A stretch of DNA of 64,000 bases from DATAUD01 sp035511075 (GTDB taxonomy: Bacteria > Verrucomicrobiota > Verrucomicrobiia > Limisphaerales > Palsa-1400). Below the pieces are notes generated by a model, which was not told where the DNA came from, made no database searches, and saw only the letters and a list, made by a program, of their open reading frames with translations. Numbering within the stretch: the stretch's first letter is position 1; each line of letters opens with the position of its first letter. Positions 16,290 through 26,346 of the stretch are shown in pieces. The stretch covers positions 57,826 through 121,825 of the forward strand of contig DATKFW010000149.1 in NCBI GenBank assembly GCA_035511075.1, given 5' to 3'. The position numbers were made by a program, and so were the translations under genes.

Positions 16290-18353
16290 ATGGCGGATGA
16301 CAAGATGACTCAATTGGCGATCAACACGATTCGCACACTTTCCATTGACGCGGTCCAGGCGGCCAAATCCGGCCACCCGGGAACACCCATGGCACTCGCG
16401 CCGCTGGTTTACACGCTTTGGAACCGCGTCATGCGCTTTGACCCCCAGGACCCGATTTGGCCCGGTCGCGACCGGTTTGTGCTTTCTAACGGGCATGCTT
16501 CCATGCTGCTCTGGTCCATCCTCCACCTCACGGGCGTCCAGGCGGTGAACGCCGAATACGAGGCACTCGGACATCCTTCCGTGACGCTCGATGACATCCG
16601 CCGCTTTCGGCAATTGGACAGCAAGGCTGCCGGCCATCCTGAATATCATTTGGTCTCGGGAGTTGAAACCACAACAGGCCCGCTCGGACAAGGCGTGGCC
16701 ACCAGCGTGGGAATGGCCATCGCCCAAAAGTGGCTCGCCACCCGTTACAACAAACCCGGTTTTGAAATTTTCGATTATAATATCTATGCCGTTTGCGGTG
16801 ACGGCTGCATGATGGAGGGAATCGCCTCTGAAGCAGCCTCGCTGGCGGGCCATCTGGGCCTCGACAACCTCTGTTGGGTCTGGGATAACAATCACATCAC
16901 GATTGAGGGCAATACGCGTATCACTTTCACCGAAGACGTGGCAGCGCGGTTTCTCGCGTACGATTGGAACGTCCTGCGCGTGGGCGATGCCAACGACCTT
17001 GACCGCATCGAGCATGCGCTAACGACTTTCCGCCAGACGAAAGGCCGGCCCACATTCATCGTGTTGGACAGTCATATTGGTTACGGTTCTCCCCACAGGC
17101 AGGACACGCCGGAAGCGCACGGCGAGCCGCTTGGCGAAGAAGAAGTCCGCCTGACCAAGCGCAGTTACGGCTGGCCCGAGGATGCGCAGTTCCTTGTGCC
17201 CGATGGTGTCCGCGAACATTTCGCCGCCGGAATCGGCCTCCGTGGTGCAGAAGCCCGAAAAACGTGGACGGCACTTTTCACCTCCTACCGCGCCAAGTTT
17301 TCACAGCTTGCGACCGAGATAGACCAGATGCAACGCCGGGAACTTCCCGCAGGTTGGGATCGCAACCTTCCGGTTTTTTCGGCTGACCCCAAGGGCATCG
17401 CCGGTCGCGACGCTTCCGGCAAGGTGTTGAACGTGCTCGCGCAAAATATTCCCTGGCTCCTCGGCGGCTCGGCTGATCTTGGCACGTCAAACAAGACCAC
17501 GTTGACCTTTGAAGGCGCGGGAAATCTCCAACCAGAAACGCCCGGCGCCAAGAATTTGCATTTTGGCATCCGCGAACATTCGATGGCAGCTATCGTGAAC
17601 GGGCTTTCCCTGTCCAAGCTGCGGGCATTCGGCGCGACGTTCTTCATTTTCAGTGATTACGCCAAACCCGCCATCCGGCTTTCGGCCCTGATGGAATTGC
17701 CCTCCATTTTCATCTTCACCCACGACGCGATGGGTGACGGCGAGGATGGGCCAACGCATCAACCTGTGGAGCAACTGCTGTCCCTTCGCGCCATGCCCGG
17801 TCTGGTCACTTTGCGGCCCGGCGACGCTAATGAGGTCGTGGAGGCTTACCGTTACGTCATGCAACTCCGGCACCAGCCTGCCGCCCTGGTGCTGTCGCGC
17901 CAACCGCTGCCTACGCTTGATCGGAGCAAGTATGCCCCGGCCTCAGGTGTGGCGCGTGGAGCCTATGTGCTGGCTGACGCGCCGGGAGCCAATCCCGAAG
18001 TCATCCTGATTGCCACCGGCAGCGAGATTAGCCTTGCTACAGAGGCCCATGAAAAGCTGCTCGCCGAAGGCATCCGTTCGCGCGTCGTTTCGATGCCATC
18101 CTGGAACATCTTTGAGCATCAAACACAGGCGTATCGCGACAGCGTGTTGCCGCCCGGGGTGAAGGCGCGCGTGGCAGTCGAGCAGGCTTCAACCTTTGGC
18201 TGGGAACGCTATGTCGGCACAGGAGGCAGTGTCATCGGCATGAAGACCTTCGGCGCTTCGGCGCCGCTCAAGGAGCTTCAGAAAAAGTTCGGATTCGACC
18301 CGGACCATGTGGTTGCGGCCGCCAAGGAACAGTTGGGGAATAAGCGGTCCTAG
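16290..18353 (+). CDS. tkt: transketolase
   Basis: 687-residue thiamine-diphosphate enzyme of the non-oxidative pentose-phosphate pathway. The full-length N-terminal diphosphate-binding module contains GDGCMMEG with the downstream DNN metal site. The pyrimidine domain has HDAMGDGEDGPTHQPVEQ. AAAGGAATTCTT precedes the ATG. It is 26 bases after rpiB, so gnd, zwf, rpiB and tkt probably form one transcription unit. Confidence 0.97.
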   Translation: MADDKMTQLAINTIRTLSIDAVQAAKSGHPGTPMALAPLVYTLWNRVMRFDPQDPIWPGRDRFVLSNGHASMLLWSILHLTGVQAVNAEYEALGHPSVTLDDIRRFRQLDSKAAGHPEYHLVSGVETTTGPLGQGVATSVGMAIAQKWLATRYNKPGFEIFDYNIYAVCGDGCMMEGIASEAASLAGHLGLDNLCWVWDNNHITIEGNTRITFTEDVAARFLAYDWNVLRVGDANDLDRIEHALTTFRQTKGRPTFIVLDSHIGYGSPHRQDTPEAHGEPLGEEEVRLTKRSYGWPEDAQFLVPDGVREHFAAGIGLRGAEARKTWTALFTSYRAKFSQLATEIDQMQRRELPAGWDRNLPVFSADPKGIAGRDASGKVLNVLAQNIPWLLGGSADLGTSNKTTLTFEGAGNLQPETPGAKNLHFGIREHSMAAIVNGLSLSKLRAFGATFFIFSDYAKPAIRLSALMELPSIFIFTHDAMGDGEDGPTHQPVEQLLSLRAMPGLVTLRPGDANEVVEAYRYVMQLRHQPAALVLSRQPLPTLDRSKYAPASGVARGAYVLADAPGANPEVILIATGSEISLATEAHEKLLAEGIRSRVVSMPSWNIFEHQTQAYRDSVLPPGVKARVAVEQASTFGWERYVGTGGSVIGMKTFGASAPLKELQKKFGFDPDHVVAAAKEQLGNKRS

Positions 18354-18583
18354 CCGTGAGAAACTCATGAAAATTGACTCCGCGCTGTCTTCGCCAAAAT
18401 AAAGCAAGAACACTGTGAAAGCAATTGCCCGCACAGAACCGCCAAACCAAGGATTCGTCATCCGGGTTCGTTGGACAATGAACGACGGGAACACGGCAGA
18501 TTTTCTCATCGGGATCCCCCGGGGAATTGACAAATGGCTGCCGTTCGTCGAAGCTAATTCCCGGGCATCCAATTAGCGACACC

Positions 18584-19114
18584 GTGAAAGCAAACACCGA
18601 GGCCATCAGGCTTTCTTCGCCGAACGTTCCTGTCTCAACGGCGTTGCCGGCCGGCACATCGGCGCCCGACTTCGCCCTTCGGAGCACGCCGGATCAGACG
18701 GTGCGGCTCAGCGAATTTCGCGGGCGACCCGTGGTGCTCGCATTCTACCCGGCCGACTGGAGTCCCGTCTGCGGCGATCAGATGGCGCTTTACAATGAGA
18801 TGCTTTCAGAATTCCAAAACCTGGGAGCCGAGCTTTTGGGCATCTCTGTGGATGGCGCGTGGTGTCACACGGCCTTCAGCCGGGATCGCAAGTTGCATTT
18901 TCCCCTGCTCGCTGACTTCGAGCCGAAGGGCGCGGTCGCGCGTCTGTATGGGGTGTATCGCGAGGCTGACGGAACCACCGAACGGGCGTTGTTCGTGGTC
19001 AATGCGGCGGGCGCGATCCACTGGAGCTATGTTTCTCCAGTAGGCGTAAATCCGGGCGCGGACGGAATTCTTTCCGCGTTGGAGGAGCTTCAAAACAATC
19101 TGGAGCCGAAATGA
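18584..19114 (+). CDS. peroxiredoxin (AhpC/TSA family)
   Basis: Thiol peroxidase of about 176 residues. The peroxidatic Cys (residue 63 from this start) is in YPADWSPVCGDQ, a variant of the usual PxxxTxxC motif with Ser for Thr. GTG 18584 is chosen because the conserved fold starts soon after. TTG 18527 with a GGGGAA-like site just upstream is an alternative and would add 19 residues. The stop overlaps the next gene as ATGA. Confidence 0.85.
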   Translation: MKANTEAIRLSSPNVPVSTALPAGTSAPDFALRSTPDQTVRLSEFRGRPVVLAFYPADWSPVCGDQMALYNEMLSEFQNLGAELLGISVDGAWCHTAFSRDRKLHFPLLADFEPKGAVARLYGVYREADGTTERALFVVNAAGAIHWSYVSPVGVNPGADGILSALEELQNNLEPK

Positions 19115-19656
19115 ACCGTGAACCGCGCAGCAGCATACCGAGATCCAAACTCACCCTGCCAGTCGCCAATCGCGACCACATTGAAGGCCCGATCGACGCG
19201 CCCGTCGCGCTCCTGGAATATGGCGACTACGAGTGCCCGGCTTGCGGGCAAGCATATCCAATCGTCAAAGCCATTCAGAAGCGCATGGGCAATCGTCTGT
19301 GCTTTGCCTTTCGGAACTTTCCGTTGACCAACATGCATCCTTTCGCGGAACACGCGGCGGAGGCCGCCGAAGCCGCCGGCGCTCAGGGCCGATTTTGGGA
19401 AATGCACGACCGCCTGTTCGAAAATCAAAACGCGCTCGCTGACGAGAGCCTGGCTCAATACGCCGCGGGTCTGGGCCTTGATGCGCGTCGCCTCATCAAG
19501 GAAATCCAGGCCGGGGCATACATTGAACGCGTGCGCGAGGATTTTCGCAGCGGTGCGCGCGGCGGTGTCAACGGCACTCCCACATTTTTTTTAAACGGCG
19601 TGCGCTTCGAAGATGGACCCGACGCGCTGCTTGCTGCAATTCTTAATCCCGACTGA
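19111..19656 (+). CDS. DsbA-family thiol oxidoreductase, probably cytoplasmic
   Basis: 181-residue thioredoxin-fold protein of the DsbA/2-hydroxychromene-isomerase-like group. Active site CPAC is at 42-45, and the cis-Pro loop is in NGTPTFFLNG. There is no signal peptide, so it likely works in the cytoplasm. Overlap with the peroxiredoxin gene (ATGA) suggests it may reduce that peroxiredoxin or share its stress role; this is inference. Confidence 0.85.
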   Translation: MNREPRSSIPRSKLTLPVANRDHIEGPIDAPVALLEYGDYECPACGQAYPIVKAIQKRMGNRLCFAFRNFPLTNMHPFAEHAAEAAEAAGAQGRFWEMHDRLFENQNALADESLAQYAAGLGLDARRLIKEIQAGAYIERVREDFRSGARGGVNGTPTFFLNGVRFEDGPDALLAAILNPD

Positions 19657-20099
19657 ACAAGTTAAACGGTGGAAAGAAAAAAGTCCGCCAGACTCAACAA
19701 TAACGCAGACTCGATTCCTTATGAGCGATACCCCTGTTTTCCCAAAAGCACTTCACCGGCGACGGCCAAATTCCGAAGAAGCCGCCCCAGGACCAAAGTC
19801 CCGAAAACGGGACGACATTTTTTCCAAATCCCGCGACACGCGTGAGGATCGCGGCGCGCGCCAGGTGAAAACGTCGCAGAACACCCAGACATTTCCGCAC
19901 GGGCGGTAGGTATCCACCCATGAAAGAAAGTTCATCGACGGAAAGCGCCTTGGCCGTAATTTCTGCCGACAGCGGAGCGGCGACGCGCAAGATGCGGCGA
20001 CCAACGGCCCGTCTGCTAATAGGAATCGTCCGTTCCTTTCACGGGGTGTCGAAATCAGTGTGGGCCTAATCGCGCTCCACAAAATTCCGTGAGACGGGG
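19657..20099. other. 443-bp intergenic region
   Basis: No supported gene. A 62-codon plus frame from ATG 19721 (19721-19909) and a 49-codon frame from ATG 19920 exist. Both are Arg/Ser-rich with no recognisable features and are probably non-coding. Promoter elements for the antiporter were not clear. Confidence 0.4.
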
Positions 20100-21692
20100 A
20101 TGATCGGCACCATTGAGCTGTTGCTCGGGCTTGTGCTCGCAGTCGCGGGCCTGGCGCTTTTGGCGCGCAAACTGCAAATCGCCTACCCAATTCCTCTGGT
20201 GATTGGCGGTTTGTTGCTCGGCTTTTTTCCTGGACTGCCTGTGCTCCGTCTCGACCCGGACTTGGTATTCATCCTTTTTCTGCCGCCACTGTTGTACACG
20301 GCCGCTTTCTTCACGCCCTGGCGGGATTTTCACGCCAACATTGCCCCGATCCTCCGCCTGGCGATTGGCCTGGTGCTCTTTTCCACTGTCGCCGTCGCCT
20401 GGTTTGCGCATCAGTTTATGGGTTTTCCACTGGCCGCCGCTTTTGTCCTGGGAGCGATCAATTCTCCGCCGGACGCCGTTGCTGCGACCGCCATTACGCA
20501 AGGTCTCCGCGTGCCACGTTGGATCGTCACCGTCCTGGACGGAGAAAGTCTGGTCAACGACGCCGCCTCGCTGACCACCTACCGATTCGCGGTGGTAGCC
20601 ACGGTGACCGGCGCCTTTTCGCTGGCCGAGGCAAGCGTGAGATTTGTGATCGCTGTCACCGGCGGAATTATCGTCGGGTTGCTGATGGGATGGCTGGCGT
20701 CCTCCGTTCAACGGCGCCTGGACGATCCACCTGTGCAAACCACCCTTTCGCTCCTTACGCCCTACATCACGTACCTGGCTGCGGAAAGGATTCATTTCTC
20801 CGGCGTGCTGGCCGTCGTCATCGCCGGTCTTTATGTTGGCTGGCGTGCGCCGGAAGTCCTGACGGCTCGTATGCGGTTGGTGGCATACGCCGTTTGGAGC
20901 ATGGTTGTTTTCCTCCTCAACGGGTTTATTTTCATCCTCCTTGGGTTGCAGTTGCCGGAGGTGGTCCATGGCATTTCGCGCCACTCCCTTGGAGGAGCTG
21001 TCTGGCTGGCGGTGCTCGTCGTTGGGTTGCTGATTGCGGTTCGTTTCCTCTGGTTTTTTGCGTCCTTTTATATCCGCCGGGCGATCAGCCGGGTGACTCG
21101 CCGCCGGTCCCCTGAACGCTCCCTGCGTCATCTCGTGCTCATGTCCTGGGCAGGAATGCGCGGCGTGGATTCTTTGGCCGCCGCGCTGGCGCTCCCGCTG
21201 GTTACGCGGAGCGGAGCTCCTTTTCCCGATCGGGCCATGATCGTATTCTTGACATTTAGCGTGATCCTCGCAACTTTGGTGTTACAAGGCCTGACTCTCT
21301 CGCCGATCATCCGCTGGTTGCGAATTGTCGACGACTCTTCGTTGGAAGAAGAGGAAAGGCAGGCCCGTCTTAAAGCAAATCAGGCGGGGCTCGCCAAACT
21401 CGCGGAAGTTGCAAAGCTCCGGCATGTGGAGGAGGGCCTGGTTGGACGCTTGCGCGCGGAATATGAGGACCGAATCCAGCAATTGGCCGCGCCGGAACCC
21501 GGCACTGGCCCAACGAAACTCAGCCTCTACTCACCGGAGTATGAGAAACTGTTAAGGGAAATCTTGGGCGTGGAACGAAAAACCATTCTCCAACTGCGCA
21601 ACGAGCGGGCAATCAACGACCAGGTTCTGAGGCGGATTCAACGGGACATTGACTTGGCCGAGGCCCGGTTGCAGCAAGGCGAAGCAGATTAA
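20100..21692 (+). CDS. CPA1-family Na+/H+ antiporter
   Basis: 530-residue inner-membrane exchanger with about 12 hydrophobic segments. The ion-binding signatures NSPPDAVAATA (Asp125) and ESLVNDA (Asn153-Asp154) define CPA1/NhaP-type antiporters. After the membrane domain (to about residue 410) there is a roughly 120-residue charged, helical cytoplasmic tail that may regulate transport. It stands alone; no neighbour suggests the inducing condition. Confidence 0.9.
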   Translation: MIGTIELLLGLVLAVAGLALLARKLQIAYPIPLVIGGLLLGFFPGLPVLRLDPDLVFILFLPPLLYTAAFFTPWRDFHANIAPILRLAIGLVLFSTVAVAWFAHQFMGFPLAAAFVLGAINSPPDAVAATAITQGLRVPRWIVTVLDGESLVNDAASLTTYRFAVVATVTGAFSLAEASVRFVIAVTGGIIVGLLMGWLASSVQRRLDDPPVQTTLSLLTPYITYLAAERIHFSGVLAVVIAGLYVGWRAPEVLTARMRLVAYAVWSMVVFLLNGFIFILLGLQLPEVVHGISRHSLGGAVWLAVLVVGLLIAVRFLWFFASFYIRRAISRVTRRRSPERSLRHLVLMSWAGMRGVDSLAAALALPLVTRSGAPFPDRAMIVFLTFSVILATLVLQGLTLSPIIRWLRIVDDSSLEEEERQARLKANQAGLAKLAEVAKLRHVEEGLVGRLRAEYEDRIQQLAAPEPGTGPTKLSLYSPEYEKLLREILGVERKTILQLRNERAINDQVLRRIQRDIDLAEARLQQGEAD

Positions 21693-22201
21693 CGCTGGTA
21701 TCCGTGAGTTCAATTCGAGGCCGCGAATTATGCACCGATGGGGTCACTCCGAGAGCTAGGGAAAAACCCGCAGCAATTTCCATTGCCACCAAGTCTCCAT
21801 TCCCATAGATTCCCCTTGTGAATTGAAATTGCTGTTCTTTGCGATTTACAGGATTAAGGCCCCTCCTTGCGGACATGGCGTCGAAACACGACTGGGAATC
21901 TGCCCAGCACCACAGGGCTCAGCCCCCCGCTGCGGTTCTACCTTGGTCAAAAACCTCTCAAACGACGCTGACGCAAACACTCATTATGGAAAAACTATCA
22001 AATACTCAGCAGGGCAGCCGGTATTGCGGTGAGTTTCTAAAGGCTGTGCAGGCGGCCGGTGCTGCCGTCGTATCCTGAACATCGGGGCCATGACGGTCGG
22101 CACTTTCGTTGTTGTGGCAGGCGGAAGTCGAGGCTAAAAAGACGGGCAGGCTCAAAAGACAAAGAGCCCATCTCTAAAAGCGATTATAACCAATAATCCA
22201 A
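21693..22201. other. 509-bp intergenic region
   Basis: No convincing gene. It carries a 10-bp inverted repeat cagcaatttc (21771-21780) and gaaattgctg (21825-21834) after the antiporter stop, too widely spaced for a standard terminator. Short frames over 21823-22078 have no family features. Confidence 0.4.
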
Positions 22202-22879
22202 ATGAAGAATGCGACCCATCTCATCCTAATTGTAACCGGAACTGCGTTGGCAACGTCATCAAGAGGCGCCGAGACCGAACTGGCGCTGGCGCCAACCGAT
22301 CCAACATCCGGACAGCCCGATGCACTCGCCCCGCAGGCGACAGGAATCTGGCAGGGGAACGTTGGCGAAGGTTTTCGGTCTTCGGTCAGGACATTCAGCC
22401 TTGAGCCGGCCGTGGCCCTGGGCGTGCAGGCCTTCGGCGGTCAGCAAGTTCACGATTTGGCGCTGTTGAGCCTCTCTTACGGCCACATCTGGGGCAAGGT
22501 GAAGGGACGGGACCACTGGTACCGTGGAAATTGGGAAGCCCGCGCGGAGCTTTTCAGCGGCGGCCAGTTTTCCCCAAAAAGCGCGCCGCTTGTCGGACTA
22601 ACCCCGCACCTGCGCTATAATTTTGCCAGTGGCACACGTTGGGTTCCCTTCGGCGATCTGGGCACCGGTGTGACCGCCTCCGGAATACGGGCGCCGGACC
22701 AGGGCGGCACCTTCGAGTTTAATCTGCAGGCGAACATCGGCACTCACTGGTTCATCCGGGATGACCTCGCTCTCACTATCGAGGCTGGATACCTGCACAT
22801 GTCCTGCGCCGGCATAGACCGTCCGAATCTGGGAGTAAATACTGTAAAAGGAATGTTTGGTGTCACGTGGCTTTTTTGA
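22202..22879 (+). CDS. acyloxyacyl hydrolase / PagL-like lipid A deacylase
   Basis: 225-residue predicted outer-membrane beta-barrel with an N-terminal signal peptide (cleavage near SRGAE). Near the C-terminus, LHMSCAGIDRPNLGVNT matches the PagL catalytic segment; His199 and Ser201 are the likely catalytic pair. The protein ends in Phe (TWLF), as outer-membrane barrels do. It would remove a 3-O acyl chain from lipid A. Short intergenic spacing links it loosely to the respiratory locus downstream. Confidence 0.82.
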   Translation: MKNATHLILIVTGTALATSSRGAETELALAPTDPTSGQPDALAPQATGIWQGNVGEGFRSSVRTFSLEPAVALGVQAFGGQQVHDLALLSLSYGHIWGKVKGRDHWYRGNWEARAELFSGGQFSPKSAPLVGLTPHLRYNFASGTRWVPFGDLGTGVTASGIRAPDQGGTFEFNLQANIGTHWFIRDDLALTIEAGYLHMSCAGIDRPNLGVNTVKGMFGVTWLF

Positions 22880-23043
22880 ATTCAGTGCAAAGCGTTTCCC
22901 GAAATAGGGGCTTGCCAGTCATTTCTTTTGGCCCATTCGGCAGCCCCTCTTTCTGGGTAATTGACGCTACATAAAATGCCCGGTGGACGGAACTGCCCCA
23001 TGTGCGGTAGTGTCCGTTGTTGTAGTTGAACAGCAATAAATCA

Positions 23044-24051
23044 ATGCTGACCTTGATCTCAGCGCAACAAGGCCTCGGTGCTGGCGGGAAAATCGACCCC
23101 GCCCTGGTGCCGAGCATCTTCGCACCGGAATCAGTCCCGGCCCATTCCATTTCAAATCTCGCTTTTCTCGTTCTTGCAATTACGGCCGCCATTTTCGTAG
23201 TCGTGGCGGGACTGCTTGTCTACGCCGTCATTCGTTTCCGTTGCCGCGCCGACGATGATGGAATGGAACCGGCGCAGATTTACGGCAGCGGTCCGGTCGA
23301 AGCGGCGTGGACAACGGTGCCTTTCCTCATCGTCGCCGTCCTTACTTTGAGCACCGCGCGGGTCATCCAGGAAATCCAGGACGCCCATGAGCCCGCCGCC
23401 GCGGTGGATGTGCAGGTGATCGGGCACCAGTGGTGGTGGGAGATTCGATACCCAAAGTTGGGCATCGTTACCGCCAATGAATTACACGTGCCGGTGAGTC
23501 AAGGCGCCCGCCGCCTTCCGACTTTCCTTGATCTCCGTTCCGCGGACGTTGTGCACAGCTTCTGGGTGCCCCGTCTGGCAGGCAAGACGGACCTCATTCC
23601 CAACAAGGTGAACTCGATGTGGATCGAGCCGGAACGCACCGGATTGTTCCTTGGACAGTGCGCGAAATACTGCGGCACTCAACACGCAAAGATGCTGCTC
23701 CGCGTCTATGTGGACACGCCGGAAGAGTTTGACCGCTGGGTAAGCCAGCAACAGAAGCCCGCGTCGGAAGATTCAACGGAGGCTGCCGGGCGACTGGTTT
23801 TCCAGCGAACGGCTTGCATCAATTGCCACGCAATTAGGGGCACAGTCGCCGACGGCCGATTTGGGCCCGACTTGACGCATTTGATGAGTCGCGACACGCT
23901 TGGTTCCGGAGCGCTGGATAATTCCCCGCAAGACCTGCGCGCCTGGATCAACTCACCCAATCAGTTCAAGCCGGGCGCATTGATGCCCGCGATGAACCTC
24001 AACGCCGCCGATTTGGATCAACTGGTGGCTTACCTAACGACACTCAGATGA
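23044..24051 (+). CDS. coxB: cytochrome c oxidase subunit II with C-terminal cytochrome c
   Basis: 335 residues from ATG 23044; TTG 23026 is a weaker start. Two membrane helices are followed by a CuA cupredoxin domain: ligands His171 (DVVHSFW) and Cys206-Cys210-His214-Met217 (CAKYCGTQHAKM). A haem-binding CINCH (258-262) and distal Met in LMPAM follow, so this is a caa3-type subunit that carries its own cytochrome c. There is no lipobox cysteine. It overlaps coxA by ATGA. Confidence 0.96.
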   Translation: MLTLISAQQGLGAGGKIDPALVPSIFAPESVPAHSISNLAFLVLAITAAIFVVVAGLLVYAVIRFRCRADDDGMEPAQIYGSGPVEAAWTTVPFLIVAVLTLSTARVIQEIQDAHEPAAAVDVQVIGHQWWWEIRYPKLGIVTANELHVPVSQGARRLPTFLDLRSADVVHSFWVPRLAGKTDLIPNKVNSMWIEPERTGLFLGQCAKYCGTQHAKMLLRVYVDTPEEFDRWVSQQQKPASEDSTEAAGRLVFQRTACINCHAIRGTVADGRFGPDLTHLMSRDTLGSGALDNSPQDLRAWINSPNQFKPGALMPAMNLNAADLDQLVAYLTTLR

Positions 24052-25745
24052 ATGGAACAGTGAACACCGATGCGATAAGCGGCGCTCCGTCCCGACTGTC
24101 AAACGCGGCCGTTGACAAGAATGTATTCGATCATGTCCATTCCTGGCTCGTCACTGTGGACCACAAAAAGCTTGGCTTGATGTATATCATGTACGGCTTG
24201 TTATTCTTCGTTGTGGGCGGCATTGAGGCTTGCCTGATACGTATCCAGTTGGCCGTGCCGAACAATCACTTCTTGCCGCCCCAGGTATTCAACCAGTTCT
24301 TCACCATGCATGGCACGACGATGGTGTTCTTCGTCGGAATGCCGTTGATCTTCGGATTCGCCAACTATCTCGTCCCCTTGATGATTGGCGCGCGCGACCT
24401 GGCCTTCCCGCGACTCAACGCTTTTGGTTTCTGGTTGACTGTGTTTGGAGGGCTGCTGCTCTATTTCAGCTACATTGGCGGCGACGGAATGAGTGGCGCC
24501 GGCAGCGCTCCTGATGTTGGCTGGTTCGCCTACGCTCCTCTGACCGCCAGGGCTTTCTCCAAAGGGCACAGCACGGACTATTGGATTCTCGGAATTCTTG
24601 TCAGCGGCTTGGGATCCATTGCCACTGCCGCCAATGTCGTCACGACCATCCTCTGCATGCGTTGCCGCGGAATGACGCTGACGAAGATGCCCCTGCTGGC
24701 ATGGATGAACCTTATCATGTGCGGGATGGTGCTTATCGCCGTCAGTCCGCTGACCGCCGCCCAAATCATGCTCTTGCTGGACCGTTTTGTCGGTTCACAC
24801 TTCTTCGACACGCAGGACGGCGGTTCGGCGGTGCTCTGGATGCACTTCTTCTGGATTTTCGGGCATCCGGAAGTTTATATCCTGGTCATTCCCGCCTTCG
24901 CCATTGCCTCGGAAGTCATTCCGGTCTTCTCGCGCAAGGCGATCTTCGGCTATCCCGTGATGGTCGGAGCGACTCTCGCCATTGCCTTCGTAAGCCTGAG
25001 TGTCTGGGCGCACCACATGTTCACGATCGGAATGACATCCACCAGCAATACTTTCTTCGCCGTCTCGACAATGATGGTCGGCATTCCAACGGGCATCAAA
25101 ATCTTCAACTGGCTGGGAACAATGTGGGGCGGAAAACTGCGCTTCGACACCCCCATGTTGTTCAGCATCGCCTTCCTGTTTCAATTCCTCATCGCCGGTC
25201 TGACCGGCATAATGCTGGGCGCGGCCCCGTTTGACTGGCAGCTCAACGATTCCTACTTCGTCATCGCTCATTTCCATTACGTGCTGGTGGGATCCATCGT
25301 CTTCATGATCTTCGCCGGAATTTACTATTGGTTCCCCAAAGCCACAGGGCGCCTCCTGAGCGAGCGCCTCGGCAAATGGCACTTTTGGCTCTTCCTCATC
25401 GGTTTCCACATGACGTTCGACACCATGCACATCCCCGGCGTCCTGGGAATGCCCCGACGCATCTACACTTACGAAGCCAACCGCGGCTGGGGAACCTTGA
25501 ATCTCATTTGCTCGCTTGGCGCCGCGGTCCAGGCTATCGGCACGGTGTTCCTGATTTTGAATATCCTCATTTCACTTCGTAAAGGCCGTCTCGCCGGCAA
25601 CGATCCGTGGGATGCTTGGACCCTGGAGTGGTCCACGACTTCCCCGCCGCCGGAATACAATTTCGCCGAAATCCCCACTGTCAAAAGCCGCCGGCCCCTG
25701 TGGGACATCAAACACCCAACCGACCCCGATTGGAAATACGAATGA
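24048..25745 (+). CDS. coxA: cytochrome c oxidase subunit I
   Basis: 565-residue haem-copper oxidase catalytic subunit with about 12 membrane helices. GHPEVY contains the Glu of the D channel, the CuB His and the cross-linked Tyr. WAHHMFTIG gives two further CuB His ligands. HFHYVLVG holds the haem a3 and haem a ligands. The motif set fits an A1-type, proton-pumping oxidase. Both ends overlap neighbours by four bases (ATGA), which implies coupled translation. Confidence 0.97.
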   Translation: MNGTVNTDAISGAPSRLSNAAVDKNVFDHVHSWLVTVDHKKLGLMYIMYGLLFFVVGGIEACLIRIQLAVPNNHFLPPQVFNQFFTMHGTTMVFFVGMPLIFGFANYLVPLMIGARDLAFPRLNAFGFWLTVFGGLLLYFSYIGGDGMSGAGSAPDVGWFAYAPLTARAFSKGHSTDYWILGILVSGLGSIATAANVVTTILCMRCRGMTLTKMPLLAWMNLIMCGMVLIAVSPLTAAQIMLLLDRFVGSHFFDTQDGGSAVLWMHFFWIFGHPEVYILVIPAFAIASEVIPVFSRKAIFGYPVMVGATLAIAFVSLSVWAHHMFTIGMTSTSNTFFAVSTMMVGIPTGIKIFNWLGTMWGGKLRFDTPMLFSIAFLFQFLIAGLTGIMLGAAPFDWQLNDSYFVIAHFHYVLVGSIVFMIFAGIYYWFPKATGRLLSERLGKWHFWLFLIGFHMTFDTMHIPGVLGMPRRIYTYEANRGWGTLNLICSLGAAVQAIGTVFLILNILISLRKGRLAGNDPWDAWTLEWSTTSPPPEYNFAEIPTVKSRRPLWDIKHPTDPDWKYE

Positions 25746-26335
25746 ACGCCGCCCTCGCCACAGATTCTCTCCCGGACACCCGATGGGCTCCACCCAAAGG
25801 CGTCGTTGGCATGAGTTGCCTGATCATCGCGGAGAGCGCCATCTTCACCATCTTCGTCGTAGCCTACCTGTATTATCTAGGCAAGGACCTCGGCGGCCCG
25901 ACGCCGCGACAAGTCCTCGAATTGCCGATTCTAAACAGCATTTGTCTCCTTTCCAGCAGCGCGACCATCACCTTCGCCGTCCGCGCGTTGAGGAAAGGAG
26001 ACGCAAAGCGATTCGGCCTCTGGTGGGCGATTACAATCGCGCTCGGAGCCTACTTCCTCCTTGGCACAGGTTGGGAGTGGCGGCACTTGATCCGGGACAA
26101 AGGGCTTACGATTCGGACAAACCTTTTCGGCACCACTTTCTATTCGCTTGTGGGATTGCACGCGTCGCACGTCGTGGTTGGCTTGCTGGCGCTGCTGATT
26201 GTCATGGCGTTTTCGATCACCGGTTCGCTCAAACAGGAGCACGCCGACCGCGCGCACGTGCTCTCGCTTTATTGGCATTTCGTTGACGCGGTTTGGGTCA
26301 TCGTGTTCACCGTCGTTTACATTATCGGACGCTGA
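25742..26335 (+). CDS. coxC: cytochrome c oxidase subunit III
   Basis: 197-residue membrane subunit of the short, five-helix type. The first helix has IIAESAIFTIF, and later segments GLHASHVVVGL and YWHFVDAVWV are classic subunit III motifs. The ATG at 25742 overlaps the coxA stop; upstream in-frame codons extend into coxA and are not used. Confidence 0.93.
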   Translation: MNAALATDSLPDTRWAPPKGVVGMSCLIIAESAIFTIFVVAYLYYLGKDLGGPTPRQVLELPILNSICLLSSSATITFAVRALRKGDAKRFGLWWAITIALGAYFLLGTGWEWRHLIRDKGLTIRTNLFGTTFYSLVGLHASHVVVGLLALLIVMAFSITGSLKQEHADRAHVLSLYWHFVDAVWVIVFTVVYIIGR

Positions 26336-26346
26336 GGAAAACCTGC

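Noticed and set aside
20055..21131. 358-codon minus-strand frame opposite the antiporter
   Set aside because: Low-complexity Gln/Asn/Arg-rich translation of membrane-protein codons read backwards.
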